A stretch of 64,000 bases of DNA from Bathymodiolus brooksi (lineage: Eukaryota > Mollusca > Bivalvia > Mytilida > Modiolidae): assembly GCA_963680875.1 (NCBI GenBank), contig OY804577.1:147826196-147890195 (forward strand). Direction: 5' to 3'. Positions 28,763 to 41,840 of the stretch are shown here, in pieces (position 1 is the first letter of the stretch; the number at the start of each line of letters is the position of its first letter). The translations under genes were made by a program, and so were the position numbers. Below the pieces are notes generated by a model. It was not told the DNA's origin. It saw only the letters and a list, made by a program, of their open reading frames with translations, and made no database searches.

Positions 28763-29007
28763 AAATATTTGTTATTTATATTATGAATGAGAGACATATT
28801 TCATGTTAAAGTATGTGTTATGTATTTCAAATCACTTGTAAATGAAGAGAACAATGTTTGATTTAATGTCATACTAGGAACATAGTTTTATCCTGGGAGT
28901 TTGTTGTGTTATAGTAGATAGAATGCCTATAATTTATATTATCAGTTCATGCCAGGGCAATTTATATAGAATTAGATATAAAAATAAGTTTTTTGATCAG
29001 CATTGTA

Positions 29008-29182
29008 CAGTGTAACCTGTCTAAACTGAACCTCATTTGGACCAACTTTTGTGTTTGGAATAGACAGGGGTTCAGTGTATACAAGTTAATTTAACAAAGA
29101 TTTCCTGCATTGGGACTTTATTTAAAGTTCAGTTTATTTAGAATTTTGTTTATTCAGTGTTTAATTTAGACAGATTTCACTG
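29008..29182. mobile_element. Mariner/Tc1-type MITE, 175 bp
   Basis: The left end reads CAGTGTAACCTGTCTAAAC. The reverse complement of the right end reads CAGTGAAATCTGTCTAAAT. The terminal inverted repeats thus match at about 20 of 25 bases. The element is flanked on both sides by TA (29006-29007 and 29183-29184), the target duplication expected for Tc1/mariner elements. There is no coding capacity, so it is non-autonomous. It lies inside the presumed 3' UTR. Confidence 0.85.
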
Positions 29183-29924
29183 TATGTACATGATAGATAT
29201 ACAATATATATATTGATAGAAAATATCAAAGTTATTTGTTGAACTTTATAAACAGGTAGAAAAACAAACCTTTGTCAAACTTTTCTGGCCTGTTTTGCAT
29301 TGAGTGCAAATATTTGATTTTTACCTGCAATGTACATATATTGTGCTTATCCTGCACTGTCAAAAAGTCCAAAACAATGACCATATTTTACTTAAAAGAG
29401 CAGAAGAGACAAAGATTGTTGTATTTGTTTTTAAGCCTGTATCATGTCTACTCCTATACTGTTACCATTTCTTACTGTCATTCAACATGAATTAGGTACC
29501 AGAAAAGTTTTATTTTGGTCAGTGATCATAGATAGCAAAGATTTATTCAGTCATAGCAATTTGAGCTGTTCAAATGGAACGCATGCAGAATAATAAAGTA
29601 TATACATGTTATGTATTTATAACTGGTGGTGTGCTGTTGCTTGGAGAGAAATTTATTTTTGGAAAATCGTGTAGAAATTGTCAACTTGGAAAACTTCAAT
29701 ATTTCTTGAAATATAAGAAATAAGAGGTTTAATCAGTATACACATTTATTGGGGTTTTGTTGGTCTTTAGTAATAAAAGATAACAACAGGTCAATTTTGA
29801 ATATATTGATTTTAGAAGTAGATTAATGTTGGAATATTGATGTTTAATTTCTGGTCAGTAAACAGACTCCATTTTATGATGATATAAAAATACTTATTTA
29901 CCTGAATGTCATTATTATTCTACC
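29183..29924. other. AT-rich sequence without a recognisable gene
   Basis: Apart from the poly(A) signal at 29592 I see no exon-like frame, RNA gene or repeat. Short open frames between 29272 and 29495 overlap in different frames and show no protein-like composition. Confidence 0.6.
29592..29640 (+). terminator. Poly(A) signal with GT-rich downstream element
   Basis: AATAAA at 29592-29597 is followed 25-43 bp later by the GT-rich stretch ctggtggtgtgctgttgc (29623-29640), the classic layout of a metazoan cleavage and polyadenylation site. It fits the 3' end of the transcript whose stop codon is at 28432-28434, giving a 3' UTR of roughly 1.2 kb. Confidence 0.6.
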
Positions 29925-30415
29925 AACATGCTGTTACATGGCCGCAATAGGCAATTCTTGTTTCTGGTTGGTCAATTTCTAAAAATCTTCTTCTCTGAAA
30001 CCATTTGGCCAAATAAAGCAGCGTTTTACAGAAAGCATCTATGGAGGGTACTCTATGAAATATCCTCATTTCATCCCTTGTGGACAAGAAACATGGTCAC
30101 CATTGGAAATTTTTGTTTCTGATTGGCTGAAATTGAAAAAATCATCTTCTCCTCTGAAACTAGGAGGCACAATGAATTGTTACTTTTGTAGGAATGGTGT
30201 ATGGGAGATCCTGTACACAATTTCATATTTCGTGCCGGTCATACAACTAATATGGCCGCCATAGGCAGTTCTTGTTTTTGATTTGACAATTAAATAATCT
30301 TAAACCATTTGGCCAAATTAATTGAAATTTGGTAGGAAGTGCATATGGAAGGTTCTGAATAAAGTTTCCTAAAAAAATGACAGATGAGCGACACAGGCTC
30401 AGCCCGCTCAGCCTC
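29925..30415 (+). repeat. Interspersed repeat with three ~155-bp internal units
   Basis: Three diverged copies of one module start near 29935, 30090 and 30248. Each opens with an acatggccgcc-like phrase, continues with attcttgtttctgattgg or a variant, and goes on to a ctgaaaccatttggcc-like phrase. The segment closes with gatgagcgacacaggctc followed by a gctcagcctctag phrase. From memory, that closing phrase resembles the 3' part of repeats common in bivalve genomes, but I could not check this. Two open frames here (29928-30122 and 30055-30264) have no recognisable domain and are taken as chance. Confidence 0.6.
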
Positions 30416-30627
30416 TAGTTTCAATTATGTCTCAAATATGCAAGTTGTACTCTAAGAAAAGTTTGAAGATACCAAAGAGGTATTCTACTACAGTATCAAT
30501 TATTATCACATATTTCTATATGTATGTTCACAAAAGAGCATTCCATATTTTCTTACATTATTTATTTTTTTATTTGCATGTGAAATAAAACGTTATTGGT
30601 ATTTAAGATTAAATAAGTAAAATTTAA
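30416..30627. other. AT-rich spacer before array B
   Basis: I see no gene or repeat here. AATAAA occurs at 30584-30589 (in tgaaataaaacg) without an obvious downstream element. Confidence 0.5.
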
Positions 30628-33600
30628 ATGCTGTGAACAAGTTATACTGTATACTGTGAACAAGTTATACTGTATGCAGTGAACAAGTTATACTGTATGA
30701 TGTGAACAAGTTATACTGTATGCTGTGAACAGGTTATACTGTATGCAGTAAGCAAGTTATACTGTATGTTGTGAACAAGTTATACTGTATGCTGTGAACA
30801 GGTTATACTGTATGCAGTAAGCAAGTTATACTGTATGTTGTGAACAAGTTATACTGTATGCTGTGAACAAGTTATACTGTATGCAGTGAACAGGTTATAC
30901 TGTATGCTGTGAACAAGTTATACTGTATGCAGTGAATAAGTTATACTGTATGCTGTGAACAAGTTATATTGTATGCTGTGAACAAGTTATACTGTATGCT
31001 GTGAACAAGTTATACTGTATGCTGTGAACAAGTTATACTGTGCAGTGAACAAGTTATACTGTATGCTGTGAACAAGTTATATTGTATGCTGTGAACAAGT
31101 TATACTGTATGCAGTGAACAAGTTATACTGTATGCTGTGAACAAGTTATACTGTATGCTGTGAACAAGTTATATTGTATGCTGTGAACAAGTTATACTGT
31201 ATGATGTGAACAAGTTATACTGTATGCAGTAAGCAAGTTATACTGTATGTTGTGAACAAGTTATACTGTATGCTGTGAACAAGTTATACTGTATGTAGTG
31301 AACAAGTTATACTGTATGCAGTGAACAAGTTATACTGTATGCAGTGAACAAGTTATACTGTATGCAGTGAACAGGTTATACTGTATGCTGTGAACAAGTT
31401 ATACTGTGCAGTGAACAAGTTATACTGTATGCTGTGAACAAGTTATATTGTATGCTGTGAACAAGTTATACTGTATGCAGTGAACAAGTTATACTGTATG
31501 CTGTGAACAAGTTATACTGTATGCTGTGAACAAGTTATAGTGTATGCAGTAAGCAAGTTATACTGTATGCAGTGAACAAGTTATACTGTATGCAGTGAAC
31601 AAGTTATACTGTATGCAGTGAACAAGTTATACTGTGCAGTGAACAAGTTATACTGTATGCTGTGAACATGTTATATTGTATGCTGTGAACAAGTTATACT
31701 GTATGCAGTGAACAAGTTATACTGTATGCTGTGAACAAGTTATACTGTATGCTGTGAACAAGTCATACTGTATGCTGTGAACAAGTTATACTGTATGCAG
31801 TGAACAAGTCATACTGTATGCAGTGAACAGGTTATACTGTATGCAGTGAACAAGTTATACTGTATGATGTGAACAAGTTATACTGTATGCTGTGAACAGG
31901 TTATACTGTATGCAGTAAGCAAGTTATACTGTATGTTGTGAACAAGTTATACTGTATGCTGTGAACAAGTTATACTGTATGCAGTGAACAAGTTATACTG
32001 TATGATGTGAACAAGTTATACTGTATGCTGTGAACAGGTTATACTGTATGCAGTGAACAAGTTATACTGTATGATGTGAACAAGTTATACTGTATGCTGT
32101 GAACAGGTTATACTGTATGCAGTAAGCAAGTTATACTGTATGTTGTGAACAAGTTATACTGTATGCTGTGAACAGGTTATACTGTATGCAGTAAGCAAGT
32201 TATACTGTATGTTGTGAACAAGTTATACTGTATGCTGTGAACAAGTTATACTGTATGCAGTGAACAGGTTATACTGTATGCTGTGAACAAGTTATACTGT
32301 ATGCAGTGAATAAGTTATACTGTATGCTGTGAACAAGTTATATTGTATGCTGTGAACAAGTTATACTGTATGCTGTGAACAAGTTATACTGTATGCTGTG
32401 AACAAGTTATACTGTGCAGTGAACAAGTTATACTGTATGCTGTGAACAAGTTATATTGTATGCTGTGAACAAGTTATACTGTATGCAGTGAACAAGTTAT
32501 ACTGTATGCTGTGAACAAGTTATACTGTATGCTGTGAACAAGTTATATTGTATGCTGTGAACAAGTTATACTGTATGATGTGAACAAGTTATACTGTATG
32601 CAGTAAGCAAGTTATACTGTATGTTGTGAACAAGTTATACTGTATGCTGTGAACAAGTTATACTGTATGTAGTGAACAAGTTATACTGTATGCAGTGAAC
32701 AAGTTATACTGTATGCAGTGAACAAGTTATACTGTATGCAGTGAACAGGTTATACTGTATGCTGTGAACAAGTTATACTGTATGCAGTGAATAAGTTATA
32801 TTGTATGCTGTGAACAAGTTATACTGTATGCTGTGAACAAGTTATACTGTGCAGTGAACAAGTTATACTGTATGCTGTGAACAAGTTATATTGTATGCTG
32901 TGAACAAGTTATACTGTATGCAGTGAACAAGTTATACTGTATGCTGTGAACAAGTTATACTGTATGCTGTGAACAAGTTATAGTGTATGCTGTGAACAAG
33001 TTATACTGTATGATGTGAACAAGTTATACTGTATGCAGTAAGCAAGTTATACTGTATGCAGTGAACAAGTTATACTGTATGCAGTGAACAAGTTATACTG
33101 TATGCAGTGAACAAGTTATACTGTGCAGTGAACAAGTTATACTGTATGCTGTGAACATGTTATATTGTATGCTGTGAACAAGTTATACTGTATGCAGTGA
33201 ACAAGTTATACTGTATGCTGTGAACAAGTTATACTGTATGCTGTGAACAAGTCATACTGTATGCTGTGAACAAGTTATACTGTATGCAGTGAACAAGTTA
33301 TACTGTATGCAGTGAACAGGTTATACTGTATACAGTAAGCAAGTTATACTGTATGCAGTGAACAAGTTATATTGTATGCTGTGAACAAGTTATACTGTAT
33401 GCTGTGAACAAGTTATACTGTATACAGTGAACAAGTTATACTATATGCTGTGAACAAGTTATACTGTATGCTGTGAACAAATTATACTGTATGCTGTGAA
33501 CAAGTTATACTGTATACAGTAAGCAAGTTATACTGTATGCAGTGAACAAGTTATACTGTATGCTGTGAACAAGTTATAATGTATGCTGTGAACAAGTTAT

Positions 33601-34380
33601 ACTGTATACAGTGAACAAGTTATACTATATGCTGTGAACAAGTTATACTGTATGCAGTGAACAAGTTATACTGTATGCTGTGAACAAGTTATACTGTATG
33701 CTGTGAACAAGTTATAATGTATGCTGTGAACAAGTTATACTGTATGCAGTAAGCAAGTTATACTGTAAACAGGTTATACTGTATGCTGTGAACAAGATAT
33801 ACTGTATGCAGTAAGCAAGTTATACTGTATGCAGTAAGCAAGTTATACTGTATGCAGTAAGCAAGTTATACTGTATGCTGTGAACAAGTTATACTGTATG
33901 CAGTAAGCAAGTTATACTGTAAACAGGTTATACTGTATGCTGTGAACAAGTTAAACTGTATGCAGTAAGCAAGTTATACTGTAAACAGGTTATACTGTAT
34001 GCTGTGAACAAGTTATACTGTATGTTGTCAGCAAGTTATACTGTATGCAGTAAGCAAGTTATACTGTATGCAGTAAGCAAGTTATACTGTATGCTGTGAA
34101 CAAGTTATACTGTATGCAGTAAGCAAGTTATACTGTAAACAGGTTATACTGTATGCTGTGAACAAGTTAAACTGTATGCAGTAAGCAAGTTATACTGTAA
34201 ACAGGTTATACTGTATGCTGTGAACAAGTTATACTGTATGTTGTCAGCAAGTTATACTGTATGCTGTGAACAAGTTATACTGTGCAGTGAACAAGTTATA
34301 ATGTATGCTGTGAACAAGTTATACTGTATGCTGTGAACAGGTTATACTGTATGCAGTGAACAAGTTATACTGTATGCTGT
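30628..34380. repeat. Array B: 23-bp minisatellite, about 163 units
   Basis: The unit is gtgaacaagttatactgta followed by tgct or tgca, 23 bp. Recurrent variants are aacagg for aacaag, cagtaagcaag for cagtgaacaag, gttgtgaac, gatgtgaac and ttatattg. Short units lack the tat of tgtatgcag (actgtgcagtgaac) or are compressed to actgtaaacagg near the right end. Variant order repeats with a 1,374-bp shift: about 30660-31407 recurs at about 32034-32781. A second small cycle built on actgtaaacagg recurs around 33750-34210. The array ends abruptly at tgtatgctgt / tatttttg. Confidence 0.97.
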
Positions 34381-34535
34381 TATTTTTGTTTGGATCAAGT
34401 GTCTATTTTTACATTAATTATATATGTTTTTTACTCTAAATATTTAATGAGATAGCTCTACAAATTGCAACCAACAGTATTGGTTCTATCAAAAATAGTT
34501 GTGACATGTTTAAAAATAGTTCTATTTTTATACTG

Positions 34536-34664
34536 TTAAATGTTTGTTTGTTTTATTATCACACCATTTTCTTTGATGTTAAATGTTTGTTTGCTTTATT
34601 ATCACACCATTTTCTTTGATGTTAAATGTTGGTTTGTTTTATTATCACACCATTTTCTTTGAAT
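34536..34664. repeat. Three tandem copies of a 43-bp unit
   Basis: The units start at 34536, 34579 and 34622, each beginning ttaaatgtttgtttg (ttaaatgttggtttg in the third), followed by ttttattatcacaccatt and ttctttga. The third runs into AATAAA at 34662-34667, a possible poly(A) signal on the plus strand, but no transcript is evident. Confidence 0.9.
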
Positions 34665-35038
34665 AAACTTCACTTGAAAACTTGGTCTTATATTATTATA
34701 TGCATTTAGGGCTTGACATTTTCGAAATGGCCACCGTTGTCATGGTAACCATGAAAATTAAAAAATATGTTTTTGATCCGATTGTAATGGAACTTCACAG
34801 GAATGATTTTTAATTGTGTGGTGGTAAATTAACAAAGTAATAAAATCTACCATTTCCTGTGATAGGTAAATATATCTACATTATATACACTATTGTCAGT
34901 TTACTTTATGTAAAATTAAGAACTGTGATCTATACAACAATACTGATAACAATAGTCTTATAAAATCTGACACTTCTTTGGCTGCAGTCATTAAAGCACT
35001 AAATGAAGAAAGCAGATGACTAATATCATGACTCTAAT
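34665..35038. other. Intergenic stretch, probably part of an old interspersed repeat
   Basis: The piece around 34715-34860 includes aaatggccaccgttg, the palindrome catggtaaccatg and atgtttttgatccgattg. It reads like a dispersed repeat consensus I associate with molluscan genomes, from memory only. There is no coding potential. Confidence 0.35.
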
Positions 35039-35162
35039 AAAATACAGGCAATAGCACAAACAAAATACAGGCAATAGCACAATCAAAATACAGGCAATAG
35101 TACAAACAAAATACAGGCAATAGCACAAACAAAATACAGGCAATAGCACAAACAAAATACAG
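35039..35162. repeat. Short 23-bp minisatellite, about 5 units
   Basis: About five near-perfect copies of aatacaggcaatagcacaaa plus caa (23 bp). Changes are few: one cacaatcaa, one agtacaaac. The unit is unrelated in sequence to the 23-bp unit of array B. A minus-strand frame across it (34991-35254) encodes only a periodic C/L/Y/V peptide and is not called as a gene. Confidence 0.9.
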
Positions 35163-38080
35163 TATTTAATTAAAAGCAGATCTGGGTACAATATCAACTG
35201 TAACCATGATGTACAGCACATTTGTTTTATTACTCCCAGGAGTTTACAACACACATCTCAAATATCAGCAAAAACCCCCATGCCAATATTGTGTTACACA
35301 TATTATTTTACTACTGGTAAAATTAAACCCAAACAATTGTGTTCAGCCTACATTATGTTAGCACCTTAACATCAATGATATTGTTCTGAGAAGTCAGATC
35401 TAACTGCCATGTTTTCTCAACATATTGTTCTGAGAAGTCAGATCTAACTGCCATGTTTTCTTTATATTAGCACCTTAACATCAATGATATTGTTCTGAGA
35501 AGTCAGATCTAACTGCCATGTTTTCTTTATATTAGCACCTTAACATCAATGATATTGTTCTGAGAAGTCAGATCTAACTGCCATGTTTTCTTTATATTAG
35601 CACCTTAACATCAATGATATTGTTCTGAGAAGTCAGATCTAACTGCCATGTTTTCTTTATATTAGCACCTTAACATCAATGATATTGTTCTGAGAAGTCA
35701 GATCTAACTGCCATGTTTTCTCAACATATTGTTCTGAGAAGTCAGATCTAACTGCCATGTTTTCTTTATATTAGCACCTTAACATCAATGATATTGTTCT
35801 GAGAAGTCAGATCTAACTGCCATGTTTTCTTTATATTAGCACCTTAACATCAATGATATTGTTCTGAGAAGTCAGATCTAACTGCCATGTTTTCTTTATA
35901 TTAGCACCTTAACATCAATGATATTGTTCTGAGAAGTCAGATCTAACTGCCATGTTTTCTTTATATTAGCACCTTAACATCAATGATATTGTTCTGAGAA
36001 GTCAGATCTAACTGCCATGTTTTCTTTATATTAGCACCTTAACATCAATGATATTGTTCTGAGAAGTCAGATCTAACTGCCATGTTTTCTTTATATTAGC
36101 ACCTTAACATCAATGATATTGTTCTGAGAAGTCAGATCTAACTGCCATGTTTTCTTTATATTAGCACCTTAACATCAATGATATTGTTCTGAGAAGTCAG
36201 ATCTAACTGCCATGTTTTCTTTATATTAGCACCTTAACATCAATGATATTGTTCTGAGAAGTCAGATCTAACTGCCATGTTTTCTTTATATTAGCACCTT
36301 AACATCAATGATATTGTTCTGAGAAGTCAGATCTAACTGCCATGTTTTCTTTATATTAGCACCTTAACATCAATGATATTGTTCTGAGAAGTCAGATCTA
36401 ACTGCCATGTTTTCACAACATATTGTTCTGAGAAGTCAGATCTAACTGCCATGTTTTCTTTATATTAGCACCTTAACATCAATGATATTGTTCTGAGAAG
36501 TCAGGTCTAACTGCCATGTTTTCTTTATATTAGCACCTTAACATCAATGATATTGTTCTGAGAAGTCAGATCTAACTGCCATGTTTTCTTTATATTAGCA
36601 CCTTAACATCAATGATATTGTTCTGAGAAGTCAGATCTAACTGCCATGTTTTCACAACATATTGTTCTGAGAAGTCAGATCTAACTGCCATGTTTTCTTT
36701 ATATTAGCACCTTAACATCAATGATATTGTTCTGAGAAGTCAGATCTAACTGCCATGTTTTCTTTATATTAGCACCTTAACATCAATGATATTGTTCTGA
36801 GAAGTCAGATCTAACTGCCATGTTTTCTTTATATTAGCACCTTAACATCAATGATATTGTTCTGAGAAGTCAGATCTAACTGCCATGTTTTCTCAACATA
36901 TTGTTCTGAGAAGTCAGATCTAACTGCCATGTTTTCTTTATATTAGCACCTTAACATCAATGATATTGTTCTGAGAAGTCAGATCTAACTGCCATGTTTT
37001 CTTTATATTAGCACCTTAACATCAATGATATTGTTCTGAGAAGTCAGATCTAACTGCCATGTTTTCTTTATATTAGCACCTTAACATCAATGATATTGTT
37101 CTGAGAAGTCAGATCTAACTGCCATGTTTTCTTTATATTAGCACCTTAACATCAATGATATTGTTCTGAGAAGTCAGATCTAACTGCCATGTTTTCTTTA
37201 TATTAGCACCTTAACATCAATGATATTGTTCTGAGAAGTCAGATCTAACTGCCATGTTTTCTTTATATTAGCACCTTAACATCAATGATATTGTTCTGAG
37301 AAGTCAGATCTAACTGCCATGTTTTCTTTATATTAGCACCTTAACATCAATGATATTGTTCTGAGAAGTCAGATCTAACTGCCATGTTTTCTTTATATTA
37401 GCACCTTAACATCAATGATATTGTTCTGAGAAGTCAGATCTAACTGCCATGTTTTCTCAACATATTGTTCTGAGAAGTCAGATCTAACTGCCATGTTTTC
37501 TCAACATATTGTTCTGAGAAGTCAGATCTAACTGCCATGTTTTCTTTATATTAGCACCTTAACATCAATGATATTGTTCTGAGAAGTCAGATCTAACTGC
37601 CATGTTTTCTTTATATTAGCACCTTAACATCAATGATATTGTTCTGAGAAGTCAGATCTAACTGCCATGTTTTCTCAACATATTGTTCTGAGAAGTCAGA
37701 TCTAACTGCCATGTTTTCTCAACATATTGTTCTGAGAAGTCAGATCTAACTGCCATGTTTTCTTTATATTAGCACCTTAACATCAATGATATTGTTCTGA
37801 GAAGTCAGATCTAACTGCCATGTTTTCTTTATATTAGCACCTTAACATCAATGATATTGTTCTGAGAAGTCAGATCTAACTGCCATGTTTTCTTTATATT
37901 AGCACCTTAACATCAATGATATTGTTCTGAGAAGTCAGATCTAACTGCCATGTTTTCTTTATATTAGCACCTTAACATCAATGATATTGTTCTGAGAAGT
38001 CAGGTCTAACTGCCATGTTTTCTTTATATTAGCACCTTAACATCAATGATATTGTTCTGAGAAGTCAGATCTAACTGCCA

Positions 38081-40294
38081 TGTTTTCACAACATATTGTT
38101 CTGAGAAGTCAGATCTAACTGCCATGTTTTCTTTATATTAGCACCTTAACATCAATGATATTGTTCTGAGAAGTCAGGTCTAACTGCCATGTTTTCTTTA
38201 TATTAGCACCTTAACATCAATGATATTGTTCTGAGAAGTCAGATCTAACTGCCATGTTTTCTTTATATTAGCACCTTAACATCAATGATATTGTTCTGAG
38301 AAGTCAGATCTAACTGCCATGTTTTCTTTATATTAGCACCTTAACATCAATGATATTGTTCTGAGAAGTCAGATCTAACTGCCATGTTTTCTCAACATAT
38401 TGTTCTGAGAAGTCAGATCTAACTGCCATGTTTTCTTTATATTAGCACCTTAACATCAATGATATTGTTCTGAGAAGTCAGATCTAACTGCCATGTTTTC
38501 TTTATATTAGCACCTTAACATCAATGATATTGTTCTGAGAAGTCAGATCTAACTGCCATGTTTTCTTTATATTAGCACCTTAACATCAATGATATTGTTC
38601 TGAGAAGTCAGATCTAACTGCCATGTTTTCTTTATATTAGCACCTTAACATCAATGATATTGTTCTGAGAAGTCAGGTCTAACTGCCATGTTTTCTTTAT
38701 ATTAGCACCTTAACATCAATGATATTGTTCTGAGAAGTCAGATCTAACTGCCATGTTTTCTCAACATATTGTTCTGAGAAGTCAGATCTAACTGCCATGT
38801 TTTCTTTATATTAGCACCTTAACATCAATGATATTGTTCTGAGAAGTCAGATCTAACTGCCATGTTTTCTTTATATTAGCACCTTAACATCAGTGATATT
38901 GTTCTGAGAAGTCAGATCTAACTGCCATGTTTTCTTTATATTAGCACCTTAACATCAATGATATTGTTCTGAGAAGTCAGATCTAACTGCCATGTTTTCT
39001 TTATATTAGCACCTTAACATCAATGATATTGTTCTGAGAAGTCAGATCTAACTGCCATGTTTTCTTTATATTAGCACCTTAACATCAATGATATTGTTCT
39101 GAGAAGTCAGATCTAACTGCCATGTTTTCTTTATATTAGCACCTTAACATCAATGATATTGTTCTGAGAAGTCAGATCTAACTGCCATGTTTTCACAACA
39201 TATTGTTCTGAGAAGTCAGATCTAACTGCCATGTTTTCTTTATATTAGCACCTTAACATCAATGATATTGTTCTGAGAAGTCAGGTCTAACTGCCATGTT
39301 TTCTTTATATTAGCACCTTAACATCAATGATATTGTTCTGAGAAGTCAGATCTAACTGCCATGTTTTCTTTATATTAGCACCTTAACATCAATGATATTG
39401 TTCTGAGAAGTCAGATCTAACTGCCATGTTTTCTTTATATTAGCACCTTAACATCAATGATATTGTTCTGAGAAGTCAGATCTAACTGCCATGTTTTCTC
39501 AACATATTGTTCTGAGAAGTCAGATCTAACTGCCATGTTTTCTTTATATTAGCACCTTAACATCAATGATATTGTTCTGAGAAGTCAGATCTAACTGCCA
39601 TGTTTTCTTTATATTAGCACCTTAACATCAATGATATTGTTCTGAGAAGTCAGATCTAACTGCCATGTTTTCTTTATATTAGCACCTTAACATCAATGAT
39701 ATTGTTCTGAGAAGTCAGATCTAACTGCCATGTTTTCTTTATATTAGCACCTTAACATCAATGATATTGTTCTGAGAAGTCAGGTCTAACTGCCATGTTT
39801 TCTTTATATTAGCACCTTAACATCAATGATATTGTTCTGAGAAGTCAGATCTAACTGCCATGTTTTCTCAACATATTGTTCTGAGAAGTCAGATCTAACT
39901 GCCATGTTTTCTTTATATTAGCACCTTAACATCAATGATATTGTTCTGAGAAGTCAGATCTAACTGCCATGTTTTCTTTATATTAGCACCTTAACATCAG
40001 TGATATTGTTCTGAGAAGTCAGATCTAACTGCCATGTTTTCTTTATATTAGCACCTTAACATCAATGATATTGTTCTGAGAAGTCAGATCTAACTGCCAT
40101 GTTTTCTTTATATTAGCACCTTAACATCAATGATATTGTTCTGAGAAGTCAGATCTAACTGCCATGTTTTCTTTATATTAGCACCTTAACATCAATGATA
40201 TTGTTCTGAGAAGTCAGATCTAACTGCCATGTTTTCTTTATATTAGCACCTTAACATCAATGATATTGTTCTGAGAAGTCAGATCTAACTGCCA
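38081..40294. repeat. 1,107-bp higher-order repeat in array C, two copies
   Basis: The rare ttttcacaaca short unit at 38081 recurs at 39188. The caggtct variants at 38177 and 38676 recur at 39284 and 39783. The atcagtgat variant at 38893 recurs at 40000. All shifts equal 1,107 bp, which is exactly 15 x 65 + 3 x 44. Confidence 0.85.
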
Positions 40295-41840
40295 TGTTTT
40301 CTTTATATTAGCACCTTAACATCAATGATATTGTTCTGAGAAGTCAGATCTAACTGCCATGTTTTCTTTATATTAGCACCTTAACATCAATGATATTGTT
40401 CTGAGAAGTCAGGTCTAACTGCCATGTTTTCTTTATATTAGCACCTTAACATCAATGATATTGTTCTGAGAAGTCAGATCTAACTGCCATGTTTTCTTTA
40501 TATTAGCACCTTAACATCAATGATATTGTTCTGAGAAGTCAGATCTAACTGCCATGTTTTCTTTATATTAGCACCTTAACATCAATGATATTGTTCTGAG
40601 AAGTCAGATCTAACTGCCATGTTTTCTTTATATTAGCACCTTAACATCAATGATATTGTTCTGAGAAGTCAGATCTAACTGCCATGTTTTCTTTATATTA
40701 GCACCTTAACATCAATGATATTGTTCTGAGAAGTCAGATCTAACTGCCATGTTTTCTTTATATTAGCACCTTAACATCAATGATATTGTTCTGAGAAGTC
40801 AGATCTAACTGCCATGTTTTCTTTATATTAGCACCTTAACATCAATGATATTGTTCTGAGAAGTCAGATCTAACTGCCATGTTTTCTTTATATTAGCACC
40901 TTAACATCAATGATATTGTTCTGAGAAGTCAGATCTAACTGCCATGTTTTCTTTATATTAGCACCTTAACATCAATGATATTGTTCTGAGAAGTCAGATC
41001 TAACTGCCATGTTTTCTTTATATTAGCACCTTAACATCAATGATATTGTTCTGAGAAGTCAGATCTAACTGCCATGTTTTCTTTATATTAGCACCTTAAC
41101 ATCAATGATATTGTTCTGAGAAGTCAGATCTAACTGCCATGTTTTCACAACATATTGTTCTGAGAAGTCAGATCTAACTGCCATGTTTTCTTTATATTAG
41201 CACCTTAACATCAATGATATTGTTCTGAGAAGTCAGGTCTAACTGCCATGTTTTCTTTATATTAGCACCTTAACATCAATGATATTGTTCTGAGAAGTCA
41301 GATCTAACTGCTATTTTTTCTTTATATTAGCACCTTAACATCAATGATATTGTTCTGAGAAGTCAGATCTAACTGCCATGTTTTCTCAACATATTGTTCT
41401 GAGAAGTCAGATCTAACTGCCATGTTTTCTTTATATTAGCACCTTAACATCAATGATATTGTTCTGAGAAGTCAGATCTAACTGCCATGTTTTCTTTATA
41501 TTAGCACCTTAACATCAATGATATTGTTCTGAGAAGTCAGATCTAACTGCCATGTTTTCTCAACATATTGTTCTGAGAAGTCAGATCTAACTGCCATGTT
41601 TTCTTTATATTAGCACCTTAACATCAATGATATTGTTCTGAGAAGTCAGATCTAACTGCCATGTTTTCTTTATATTAGCACCTTAACATCAATGATATTG
41701 TTCTGAGAAGTCAGATCTAACTGCCATGTTTTCTTTATATTAGCACCTTAACATCAATGATATTGTTCTGAGAAGTCAGATCTAACTGCCATGTTTTCTT
41801 TATATTAGCACCTTAACATCAATGATATTGTTCTGAGAAG

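Noticed and set aside
30628..35162. Common origin of array B and the small array at 35039 because both have 23-bp units
   Set aside because: The unit sequences show no similarity in either orientation, so the equal period looks coincidental.
34991..35254. 87-codon minus-strand frame with Cys/Leu-rich repeats as a membrane protein
   Set aside because: The repeated part is the 23-bp minisatellite read in one frame. The flanks have no coding features.
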